DNA from: Lachnospiraceae bacterium AF51-6-b8A
GTDB taxonomy: Bacteria; Bacillota; Clostridia; Lachnospirales; Lachnospiraceae
DNA length: 64,000 nt
Direction of reading: 5' to 3'
Assembly (NCBI GenBank): GCA_027682585.1
Contig: JAQCZH010000002.1
Span: 496,001 to 560,000, forward strand
Below are positions 44,211 to 52,029 of the stretch, in pieces; the stretch's first letter is position 1, and every line of letters begins with the position of its first letter. The position numbers and the translations under genes were made by a program. The notes under the pieces were generated by a model, which saw only the letters and a list, made by a program, of their open reading frames with translations, had not been told where the DNA came from and did no database searches.

Positions 44211-46259
44211 CTAACACACATCTCCAAATATAACTTCTGTCATCTCCTCTTCGCACTCAATCGGTCCCACAATCGGGTGTTCGCCTGTGGTATGACCAAA
44301 GAAATCCTGATTAAAGACAATCGTGCTTCCATCCGGATTCTCATATCCTTCTTCCGGCTCAAAAGCCTCCCCCAGTGTCTGACTGGAAATCATTTTCCTT
44401 CTCTGCCCACTCACAAGCGCGAAGAGATTCGTGTTCAGCTTCCAACTTCCTTCTTCTTCGATCAGTTCCAGTCGAACAGGATGTTCTGTATCAAGAATGG
44501 CTTCTTTTTCCTTCTTCCAGGCCTTGGCTCCATTCAGATAGGTATTCCCATGAGCATAAATCGGAAGATGCAGATAATACCGGTTCGATGGATCAGCCCC
44601 CATACCACAGTAACCATTGAAATGCTCTTCCCATTCCTCGCGGGTTTCATACGCCTGGTCAAAGACCGCTGTTCCAACTGCTACATTGTTGTCGTCCCAG
44701 GTATTCTCCGCTTCCGCCATCATTCGCTTTGCTTCTTCCATGAAGGGACGAACCTTTCTCTGCAGAAAAATATTATTATAGAAGCGGTCATCTCCATGCA
44801 GAATGGTCATAAATCCAACTACTTCTGTCCCGTGAGGAACATGGTAAGGCGTATACCGTGCAGATGGCAGTGTCGGTGCCCCGTTATCTGTTCCGATACC
44901 GACGGAAACCAATCCACCGGCAATCAAATTGTGCACACAGGCAAGCCCCTGCGTGGGCATCTTGATCGCACGCTCAGACAAGAAGATATTATGATCCACC
45001 AGTGTTGGACCATGAGAAACCTCAACGAAAAGATCCTCTCCAAGGCCTTCCAGATGTTCCCGCTTCAATTTTCCTTTGGCCGCAAGCGTATTATCATGAA
45101 AGAGATTCTGGGTCACTCTCGTTCCCTGAGCCTCCCAGTCAAGCCAAATCCCCCTTGTGCAGTGATGGATATGGTTTCCTCGAAAAATAACGTCAATTGC
45201 TGCATGCATTTTAATTCCGCCGATCTCCGCGCCAGCCAGATTCTGTTTATTGTTAATCCGATAGATTTGATTGTTCTCGATCAGAGAAAAAGCACCTCCC
45301 AGATGACCGACGATACCTGTCTGACCGCAGTCATGAATCCTGCATCTGCGAATGATATGATGGCCAATTCTTTCTTTGGTCCATCCATCCTTCTGAGCAA
45401 TCATGACACAGTCTCTCTGGGTCTGTGTTCCATCCTTATACTTGCCCTTCATCCACTTGTTGTCATTCCCCATCTGATAATATTTCCCCAGAGAAATCCC
45501 GCTACACTTGGAATGAGAAATATCACAGTCCTCAATGATCCATCCCCTTGACCAGTGCGGGCCAATCATTCCCTCCTGACAGGCCGTCGGAGGAGCCCAC
45601 TGTGTCGCTGCCTTCGTCACGGTAAATCCGCTGAGCGTAATATATCCAATCCCCTCTTCCCGGGGATAAAAGCAATTCTGCCGGACATTGATCTCGACCT
45701 GCTCTTCATTCGGATTTTTCCCTTGAAAGTTGGCATAGATCAGAGTTTCATCCGTGGTTTCATCCTGCTTTGTGTACCAAGTATATACTGTTGCCTCCGG
45801 ATCCCAGGAGGCTTCATAAATCTGTGGCTGCAGAACATCTTCCAGCTTCGTCACTTCATATAGGGACTTATTACCCAGATATACTTCTCCCAGATGGGCG
45901 ATATGGCTGGCATCAAACCAATCCCCTTCAACCAGCCTGGTATAGGGATTGAATTCTCCAAAAAAATCATTCGGAATGCGAATCAGATAGACCTGCGGAT
46001 GATCTTGCAGCGGTTCCCAGTGTCTGACTTCTTCCGCTCCTGTAATCACCGCTTTGCCATTTTCTATTGCCCGATACTCAATACGAGCTCCTGGTTTTCC
46101 TGCATGCTTTGGATTCACATTCTCACGATAAATCCCCGGTGCAACCCAGATCTGATCTCCTGGTTGAGCAATATCCGCTGCCTGCTGAATCGTTTGATAG
46201 GGACGTTCTTTTGTGCCAGATCCAAAGCGCCTCGCACCTGCGTTTACATAGATTTCCAT
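44211..46259 (-). CDS. GH120 beta-xylosidase (right-handed beta-helix)
   Basis: A 682-residue enzyme closely following the GH120 pattern of Thermoanaerobacterium XylC, a beta-helix beta-xylosidase active on xylo-oligosaccharides. Matching blocks include FFGEFNPY, YANFQGKNPNEEQVEINVR, WAPPTA, WSRGWIIEDCDISHSKCSGI, GHLGGAFS and MHAAIDV. The expected nucleophile is Asp374 in IWLDWEAQGTRV and the acid/base Glu413 in LFVEVSHGP. A short insertion (about 392-408) lies between them. No signal peptide, so it is cytoplasmic. I prefer the second of two close ATGs because AGGAG is seven bases before it. It is downstream of an ABC importer, which therefore likely takes up xylo-oligosaccharides. Confidence 0.92.
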   Translation of the reverse strand: MEIYVNAGARRFGSGTKERPYQTIQQAADIAQPGDQIWVAPGIYRENVNPKHAGKPGARIEYRAIENGKAVITGAEEVRHWEPLQDHPQVYLIRIPNDFFGEFNPYTRLVEGDWFDASHIAHLGEVYLGNKSLYEVTKLEDVLQPQIYEASWDPEATVYTWYTKQDETTDETLIYANFQGKNPNEEQVEINVRQNCFYPREEGIGYITLSGFTVTKAATQWAPPTACQEGMIGPHWSRGWIIEDCDISHSKCSGISLGKYYQMGNDNKWMKGKYKDGTQTQRDCVMIAQKDGWTKERIGHHIIRRCRIHDCGQTGIVGHLGGAFSLIENNQIYRINNKQNLAGAEIGGIKMHAAIDVIFRGNHIHHCTRGIWLDWEAQGTRVTQNLFHDNTLAAKGKLKREHLEGLGEDLFVEVSHGPTLVDHNIFLSERAIKMPTQGLACVHNLIAGGLVSVGIGTDNGAPTLPSARYTPYHVPHGTEVVGFMTILHGDDRFYNNIFLQRKVRPFMEEAKRMMAEAENTWDDNNVAVGTAVFDQAYETREEWEEHFNGYCGMGADPSNRYYLHLPIYAHGNTYLNGAKAWKKEKEAILDTEHPVRLELIEEEGSWKLNTNLFALVSGQRRKMISSQTLGEAFEPEEGYENPDGSTIVFNQDFFGHTTGEHPIVGPIECEEEMTEVIFGDVC

Positions 46260-46285
46260 CCCCATGCTCCTCTCTTTTACTCATG

Positions 46286-46320
46286 ACAATGGAATACCCA
46301 CAGAGCGCATGTTCCATTGT
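46286..46320 (-). promoter_or_regulatory. Inverted repeat between the permease and GH120 genes
   Basis: ACAATGGAA (46286-46294) pairs with TTCCATTGT (46312-46320) over nine bp. It lies in the 166-bp gap upstream of GH120 and may be an operator or an RNA stem modulating read-through. The same words occur at 39696-39782. Confidence 0.45.
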
Positions 46321-46425
46321 TTCACTATAACTCATTCTTACGCTGAGCTCTTTCACTGCCTTTACTTTTTTATCGCCGCTATTCTGTCTGGCATATGCTC
46401 CCCTTAACGGATTCTATCGGCCTCT

Positions 46426-47268
46426 TTAACCCTTGACTGCGCCTGCCATCATTCCCTTTACCAGCTTATCCTGCATAAAGATAAAAAGAATAATCATTGG
46501 CAGAACAGAAAGGGTCAGGCAGGCCATAATCATGGCTGTGTTAGTTGAATACTGCCCCTGATAATTCCAGAGTGCCAGGGGTAAAGTCCGATTGCTCTCA
46601 GACTGGGTCAGGGTGAAAGCGAAGATGAATTCATTCCAAATGTTGACCCCATTATAAATTGCCAGTGTAGACAGTCCCGGTTTGGCCAGTGGCAAAATCA
46701 CCTTAAAGAAACGAGCGTATCTGCCGCAGCCGTCAATATCAGCTGCCTCTTCCAATTCCATAGGAATCCCTTTCATAAAGCCAGTCAGAATAAAGACAGA
46801 GATAGGTGTTGCAAACGCAACATTGGTTGGAACCAGCGCCCAAATCGTATCGTAGAGTCCTGTATTGACCGTCATTTGAAAGACTGGAATCAAGGTGACA
46901 TGCATGGGAACAGACATCGCTGCAACAATCAGCGCATAGACGGGTGCCCTCATCTTAAAATGAAATCTGGAAAGAGGATAGGCCGCACAAGCTGAAATGA
47001 ACAGAAGAATGACCAGAGACAGAACTAAGACGATTACTGAATTTCGAAAGTAAGTCCAAAACTGCGGATCCGTAATGATTGACACGTAATTATCCGGGAA
47101 GAACTTACTTGGCATGTGAAATGCCCCATACATAATGGTCTCTATCTTCTGTTTAAACCCGGTGATCACCATAAACAGGAAGGGAACGAAGGTGACAAGC
47201 AGCCAGAACACAGCAAAAATCAGGATCACAATCCATGAGGCCAAGCTCCTGGCATTTTTCTTTCTCAT
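46426..47268 (-). CDS. Sugar ABC transporter permease, MalG-like (xylan module)
   Basis: A 280-residue CUT1 permease, six helices, EAA loop EAADIDGCGRYARFFKVILP. The ATG at 47268 overlaps the stop of the MalF-like gene (TGATG) and has AAGGAGG seven bases before; a GTG one codon upstream is the alternative. The 166-bp gap to GH120 is larger than in the sister modules, but no terminator with a T-run is present, so co-transcription is likely. Confidence 0.92.
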   Translation of the reverse strand: MRKKNARSLASWIVILIFAVFWLLVTFVPFLFMVITGFKQKIETIMYGAFHMPSKFFPDNYVSIITDPQFWTYFRNSVIVLVLSLVILLFISACAAYPLSRFHFKMRAPVYALIVAAMSVPMHVTLIPVFQMTVNTGLYDTIWALVPTNVAFATPISVFILTGFMKGIPMELEEAADIDGCGRYARFFKVILPLAKPGLSTLAIYNGVNIWNEFIFAFTLTQSESNRTLPLALWNYQGQYSTNTAMIMACLTLSVLPMIILFIFMQDKLVKGMMAGAVKG

Positions 47269-48170
47269 CACACCACCTCCTTCTTCCTGTTCATGAAGTA
47301 CATGGCAAGGCCAGCAATCAGAGTAATCAGCAGAAACATGCCTCCGGCAATTGCGGAGCCGTAGCCCATGTTGTACTTACCGAATGACTCCTTATACATG
47401 TAGGTTGCCATCAATTCTGTGGATTCTCCCGGTCCACCCCCTGTCATGACGTATACCAGGTCGAAGTACTTCAGAGAACCTGTGATCGACAGAATCACCG
47501 CACTCCTGATGGTCGGAACCAACATAGGCAGGGCAATCTTAGAGATATACTGAGTTCTTGTCGCCCCGTCGACCACTGCAGCCTCATAGATTGATTCACT
47601 GATACTGGAGTAGCCGGCCATATAATAGACCATATAAAAGGGAATAAACTGCCAGCAGATAACCCCGATCACCGCATAAAGCGCTGTATGCTGATTGCCC
47701 AAGAGATCAACATTGCCCCAGCCAAACAGCTGTGAAATAGAGGAGAAAAGCCCCCCATTGGTAGCAAGTGCGTAGTGAAAGAGATAGCCGACCGCAACGG
47801 AACTCATCAGAAGCGGAAGGAACCAAATCACCTTGAATCCATTGAACTTACGTCCTCCGGCATCTAAGATGCTGGCCAGGAAAATTCCAATCGGCATCTG
47901 AATCAGCAGAGAGAGGACCATCACAATCAAGTTGTTCTTAAAGGCCGCCCAAAACTTAGCATCATGAATCAACTTATTCCAGTTATACAGGCCTACAAAC
48001 TGCTTGGTCGACGAGATTCCATTCCACTGTGTGAAACTGTTCATAAATGTGGCGATAATCGGGTAGACAATATAGACCAGCATTAAGGTGATAACTGGAA
48101 TCAGAAAAACCAGGGCACAAATAGAAACCGCCCTTTGTCTTCTGGCTACAAGCGATGCTCTCTTCCCCAT
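47268..48170 (-). CDS. Sugar ABC transporter permease, MalF-like (xylan module)
   Basis: A 300-residue CUT1 permease with six helices and EAA loop EAAVVDGATRTQYISKIALP. I start it at 48170, placed correctly after AAAGGAGG; the reading frame is open further upstream but that part is the 42-nt repeat element, not protein. Works with the MalG-like partner to import what GH120 cleaves, most likely xylo-oligosaccharides. Confidence 0.92.
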   Translation of the reverse strand: MGKRASLVARRQRAVSICALVFLIPVITLMLVYIVYPIIATFMNSFTQWNGISSTKQFVGLYNWNKLIHDAKFWAAFKNNLIVMVLSLLIQMPIGIFLASILDAGGRKFNGFKVIWFLPLLMSSVAVGYLFHYALATNGGLFSSISQLFGWGNVDLLGNQHTALYAVIGVICWQFIPFYMVYYMAGYSSISESIYEAAVVDGATRTQYISKIALPMLVPTIRSAVILSITGSLKYFDLVYVMTGGGPGESTELMATYMYKESFGKYNMGYGSAIAGGMFLLITLIAGLAMYFMNRKKEVV

Positions 48171-48190
48171 CATTTCCTCCTTTGTCACAA

Positions 48191-48232
48191 ACAATTGAAT
48201 ATATGCTTCGCAAATAGTCAATTGTCATGAAT
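48191..48232. repeat. 42-nt imperfect palindromic repeat, copy B
   Basis: Starts ACAATTGAATATATGCTTC and ends TCAATTGTCATGAAT; 34 of 42 bases equal copy A at 35032-35073. It begins 9 bp upstream of the MalF-like ribosome site and abuts a hairpin, just as copy A abuts a nested inverted repeat. Confidence 0.6.
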
Positions 48233-48277
48233 CAGAGGAGGACGAACCGCAAACCCAACCGATCCGTCCTCCCTGAT
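48231..48277 (-). terminator. Intercistronic hairpin after the xylan binding-protein gene
   Basis: ATCAGAGGAGGACG (48231-48244) pairs with CGTCCTCCCTGAT (48265-48277) with one irregular position. It lies six bases after the binding-protein stop and before the permease genes. No T-run follows, so attenuation or mRNA protection is likelier than full termination. Confidence 0.65.
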
Positions 48278-48282
48278 ATTTT

Positions 48283-49608
48283 CTACTTAGATACAGAGGA
48301 TTCTTTAAAGTACTGTGTCAGTGCATCCTGCTGTTCCTTAGCGACATCCTCAGATGACGCAGATCCGTCGAAAAGCTTCTGGGTAGAAGACTTATGAACT
48401 GCCGCAACAGATGATGGCAAATACTGATCCCACCAGAGCTGCACGTCAGATGCCTTATCAATAATTGATGTAATCTCCTGCCATGCCGGCTCGGAAGATT
48501 TCGCGCCTTTCAAAGGCGGCAGATTCCCATTGTCGATGTCCAACTTCATCCACTCATCACTGGCATAATAAGCTGCCATCTTCACTGCCTCTTCCAGTTT
48601 TTTCCCTGTGCAGTTGAAGGAAAGAAAATTATCGCCCAAAGTACCAAGAACCAAGCTCTGATCCGCCTTCGAATCACTTGCTGTCGGGAAAGCAAAGACC
48701 CCCATATTCTTATAGAAATCCGGATTTTCCGTCTTGATAGAAGCAACCTGCCATGATCCCTGCAGCATCATGCCCGCTCCCTTGTACAGAAGCGCTCTGT
48801 CCTCTCCGTCATCAGGAGATAAGGAATTGACTCCCTCTGGGAAATACCCCTTCTTGACCCATTCTCCGATCTTATCGCCGGCCTTCTTTGTTGCGTCATT
48901 GACCATTGAACCAGACTGATCATAGGCCTTGGTAATCACCTCCGAACCACCGTATCTGGCTGTCAGGTAGCAATAGTACATTGATCCTGTCCACTGCGCC
49001 TTATTGGCAAGCGCAAACGGCGTGATCCCATCTGCCTTCATCTTCGCACAGAGCTGATCCAGCTCTTCAATGGTCTTTGGAATTTGATAGCCCTTCTCCT
49101 GCCATAATTTCTTATCGTAGAAGAACATGGCTACCGACTGGTTCTTGACCGGAAGCGCGTAAATCTTACCATCCACCGTTGCCTGGTCCAAAGCTGCCTG
49201 CGTGTATTTATCCCTTAAGCCCAGCTTTTCGACAATCGATGTGATATCCTGCGCATAACCAGACTTGATATATTCCCGCATCGGACCGCCAGTCCAGTGC
49301 AAATAGACATCCGGACACTTCCCGGCGCTCATAGCAACAGACAATTTCTGCTTGTACTGATCATTCACAGTGGCCACCTGATTCACAGTGAACCCGGATT
49401 CCTTGGAATCCTTCTTGTTGTACTGATCCACGGCGTAGCTCCAGATCGTCTTGTCCGGCTCATCCGTCGCAATATCCCACATGGTAATGGTCTTGTCATC
49501 CCCTGTTGAATCTCCCTTAGTCGCAGGTGTCGGCTGTTTTCCGCAGCTGGCAAGTACCGAAACTGACACAACTGCCGCCAAAAGGACCGCTAATGTTCTT
49601 CGCTTCAT
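48283..49608 (-). CDS. Sugar ABC transporter substrate-binding lipoprotein (xylan module)
   Basis: A 441-residue family-1 solute-binding lipoprotein with signal KRRTLAVLLAAVVSVSV and lipobox LASC. AAGGAGG is six bases before the ATG at 49608; an in-frame ATG six codons earlier overlaps that ribosome site and is rejected. The protein binds sugar outside the cell for the two permeases downstream. Divergent from an AraC-type activator. Confidence 0.92.
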   Translation of the reverse strand: MKRRTLAVLLAAVVSVSVLASCGKQPTPATKGDSTGDDKTITMWDIATDEPDKTIWSYAVDQYNKKDSKESGFTVNQVATVNDQYKQKLSVAMSAGKCPDVYLHWTGGPMREYIKSGYAQDITSIVEKLGLRDKYTQAALDQATVDGKIYALPVKNQSVAMFFYDKKLWQEKGYQIPKTIEELDQLCAKMKADGITPFALANKAQWTGSMYYCYLTARYGGSEVITKAYDQSGSMVNDATKKAGDKIGEWVKKGYFPEGVNSLSPDDGEDRALLYKGAGMMLQGSWQVASIKTENPDFYKNMGVFAFPTASDSKADQSLVLGTLGDNFLSFNCTGKKLEEAVKMAAYYASDEWMKLDIDNGNLPPLKGAKSSEPAWQEITSIIDKASDVQLWWDQYLPSSVAAVHKSSTQKLFDGSASSEDVAKEQQDALTQYFKESSVSK

Positions 49609-49635
49609 ACCTTCCCTCCTTACCATAGCAAATGG

Positions 49636-49677
49636 TCCGATCTGTTCATTATGCGCATCCGACCTCTATATCCGATC
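49636..49677. promoter_or_regulatory. Three direct TCCGA(T/C)C repeats in the divergent promoter region
   Basis: TCCGATC at 49636-49642, TCCGACC at 49658-49664 and TCCGATC at 49671-49677. Direct repeats spaced by about one or two helical turns are typical of AraC-family binding sites, and the AraC gene is next door. Confidence 0.4.
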
Positions 49678-49745
49678 AACAGCACATAAGTAATTCTGTC
49701 TCCAATTATCTTTCCGTAATCCCTTCCTTTATATCACATTTCTGT

Positions 49746-49751
49746 TATAAT
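49746..49751 (+). promoter_or_regulatory. Possible -10 box of the AraC-type regulator gene
   Basis: TATAAT lies 42 bp before the ATG; no good -35 was seen at the right distance. Confidence 0.4.
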
Positions 49752-49792
49752 TAGCATGTTTCTTTGATCTCAATGAAATCCGAGGTGCCCCT

Positions 49793-51082
49793 ATGAAGAA
49801 CAACCTCCTCTTTGTCTCCTCTTTGCTCCACAGCCTCGTTCGGCAGATTGACTGTCTTCCTGCAGAATCTTCTCTTTTCATAAGCCGGGTCTTTCACACC
49901 TCTCCAGATCTGCTCGTCGACTTTCAAGACCAACTCTTCAGCCAGGCAATTCTTAATCTGTCAGAGGTATTTTCCCTTGCAAAGGATGATCCAGCTATTT
50001 TTACGATTAATGAAGACTTTGCCTACGCTCTAATGCAGAGCACTTGCAGCTCCTCCTTCATTCTGATCGGGCCTGTCCGCTTCTCCACCAGGGTCTATTC
50101 CCGCTTCACCTATACCAGCAACGATCTGCAGGTCTCAATGGATCCTCCTTCCTACCAGGACTGGCTTCATACCGTTCCCATCTGTGACTATCCCCTCTTC
50201 GCTAAATGTTTGACCCTGCTGGCTCTTGGTGAGACCGATACAAGTATGGATGACTTCAACCGCTACCAACAGGAATTGACAGAGAAGAATTGTGTAAATC
50301 TTGACCTATCCGACCGCATCGGCGCCACCTTGACTAAGAACATGTTCCAAAACCTAGAGAATCAAATTGTTCACAACCCCTTCGGACATGAAATACGAGA
50401 AGTTACCGCGATTGAACAGGGTAATTTAGCAGCTTTAAATCACGTCATATCTGAGAATTTTACCGGTCGCTATGGCAAACTTGCCGAGACTCCTCTTCGT
50501 CAGGAAATCAACATCGGTATCGTAACAATCACCCTGGCTTCCCGCGCTGCCATCCGCGCTGGTCTTCACTTTGAAATTGCCTTTTATATGAGCGATATTG
50601 CCATTCAGAGCATGGAAAAATGCCTGGATGTCGAAACCGTCACACACATTTATCGTTCGACAGAACGTGCCTACTGTGAGCGTGTCCGCGAACTCAAGAG
50701 CTCCAGTCCAGGGATGAATCCTGCGGAAGAAAACCCACACATTTCTCGTTGCAAAGATTACATCTACACACACCTGCACGGCAAAATCACCGTCGCAGAT
50801 GTTGCCATGACCATCGGCCTGGAGGCAAATTACTTATCCCATCTCTTTCGCAGGGAAGAGGGTATCTCTATGAAAACATATATCGCAAACGCAAAAATAG
50901 AGCTTGTGAAAAACCTACTGGTCTACTCACAAACTCCATATGTAAAAATTTCCTCATACCTGGGATTTTCTTCCCAGAGTCACATGTCCAGACTATTTCG
51001 GGCGCATACCGGCATGACTCCAGGACAGTACCGAAATCGGTATCAAAAAGAAGACTTCATTCAGGAAGATCTGGATGGCTAG
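49793..51082 (+). CDS. AraC-family transcriptional regulator (xylan module)
   Basis: A 429-residue regulator with a large N-terminal region (about 310 residues, no family recognised) and a C-terminal AraC/XylS DNA-binding domain with two helix-turn-helix motifs: GKITVADVAMTIGLEANYLS followed by HLFRREEG, and VKISSYLGFSSQSHMSRLFR followed by AHTGMTPGQYR. It is divergent from the xylo-oligosaccharide transporter-GH120 operon and so probably activates it. Its 3' end overlaps the convergent YesL-like gene by 26 bp. The ribosome site is weak (GAGGTG). Confidence 0.88.
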   Translation: MKNNLLFVSSLLHSLVRQIDCLPAESSLFISRVFHTSPDLLVDFQDQLFSQAILNLSEVFSLAKDDPAIFTINEDFAYALMQSTCSSSFILIGPVRFSTRVYSRFTYTSNDLQVSMDPPSYQDWLHTVPICDYPLFAKCLTLLALGETDTSMDDFNRYQQELTEKNCVNLDLSDRIGATLTKNMFQNLENQIVHNPFGHEIREVTAIEQGNLAALNHVISENFTGRYGKLAETPLRQEINIGIVTITLASRAAIRAGLHFEIAFYMSDIAIQSMEKCLDVETVTHIYRSTERAYCERVRELKSSSPGMNPAEENPHISRCKDYIYTHLHGKITVADVAMTIGLEANYLSHLFRREEGISMKTYIANAKIELVKNLLVYSQTPYVKISSYLGFSSQSHMSRLFRAHTGMTPGQYRNRYQKEDFIQEDLDG

Positions 51083-51698
51083 CCCCTTCCTCTATCTTCT
51101 GAAAAATCGGCGCATAGAACTTCGCACACAGGAACCCAGGAAAACTGATTCCAAAGAGAGCAAGCAAAGGAAGAGCCAGAAGCGCTCCCCAAAAGAACAG
51201 AAGAACAGGAATAATATTTAAGAGCGCCATGGTCAATGTGACTGGAAAATACGCTACAGAGAGAATCAAAGCTGTCCTTAAAGTCCCAATCAGGCTATTC
51301 GCGAAATGACTCTGTACTGGGAAAATAAACTGGATAAACAGAAAGGTCAAACTGATGACAACGGTAATAACAGTGATCAGCGGCAGGGGAAATATACTCT
51401 GTTCATAGCGGTATATCAAAAGTTCTCCAAGACCAGGAAGGATTATCGCTAGGATCATCAGCCACAGACAGGTTGCCTGTTTGAAATTTCCCCGAAAGGA
51501 AAACCAAAAATCATGAAAAACATAACCTTCTTCTCCCCTGGCCATCTTGAGTAGCACACAGTGCATAGCAACAAGCGCTGCTCCTCCCGTCACGATCGGA
51601 AGACTAAACAGAACAACAAGTATATTCAAAAAAAATAAGTCCGCGATTCTCTCAATCGTCCTGACGACACGTGAATCCTCTCGCATTTCTCTCTTCAT
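51057..51698 (-). CDS. YesL-like membrane protein (DUF624)
   Basis: A 213-residue membrane protein with about five helices and the DUF624 start pattern (IADLFFLNILVVLFSLPIVT, then GGAALVAMHCVLLKMARGEE). YesL-like proteins are frequent companions of carbohydrate ABC transporters in Bacillota, but their role is unknown. The start at 51698 has AAGGAGG upstream. It overlaps the 3' end of the AraC gene on the opposite strand, which is unusual and means that the two mRNAs are antisense at their ends. Confidence 0.85.
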   Translation of the reverse strand: MKREMREDSRVVRTIERIADLFFLNILVVLFSLPIVTGGAALVAMHCVLLKMARGEEGYVFHDFWFSFRGNFKQATCLWLMILAIILPGLGELLIYRYEQSIFPLPLITVITVVISLTFLFIQFIFPVQSHFANSLIGTLRTALILSVAYFPVTLTMALLNIIPVLLFFWGALLALPLLALFGISFPGFLCAKFYAPIFQKIEEGASHPDLPE

Positions 51699-51840
51699 CA
51701 CGCCCTCCTTCTGCGACAAATGAAACTTCCTCTTCAATCGCCCAGCACCGCAGGCCACCTCCTCATTCCATGTAACTGCTCACATAATCTAGAATCACCT
51801 TAACTCTACCTTCCCAAAGAATCCAATGCAAGATATCATC

Positions 51841-52005
51841 TTAGAACTTAAGCACAATCGTCTTAGAGTCACAAAACTCCAGCACGACCGCATGAATCAC
51901 CTGAGGTGTTTCATCGATAACAAAAACCGACCACCCGGCTCGCAGACACATAGCAATATATACCCGCGACAGGCAGTCGGCCTCATCTCTCTCATAGCCT
52001 GCCAT
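51841..52005 (-). CDS. Possible 54-residue small protein or gene remnant
   Basis: A minus-strand frame begins MAGYERDEADCLSRVYIAMC, continues LRAGWSVFVIDETPQVIHAV and ends VLEFCDSKTIVLKF. The codons look protein-like, but no family is recognised and the ribosome site (AGAAAAG) is poor. It follows the stop of the large surface protein in the same frame. It could be a short gene or the tail of a lost one. Confidence 0.3.
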   Translation of the reverse strand: MAGYERDEADCLSRVYIAMCLRAGWSVFVIDETPQVIHAVVLEFCDSKTIVLKF

Positions 52006-52029
52006 GCAGGCAAATTCTTTTCTTCTGCT

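Noticed and set aside
44277..45551. Plus-strand frame of over 400 codons opposite GH120
   Set aside because: Antisense shadow of a strongly supported beta-xylosidase gene; the translation has no domain pattern.
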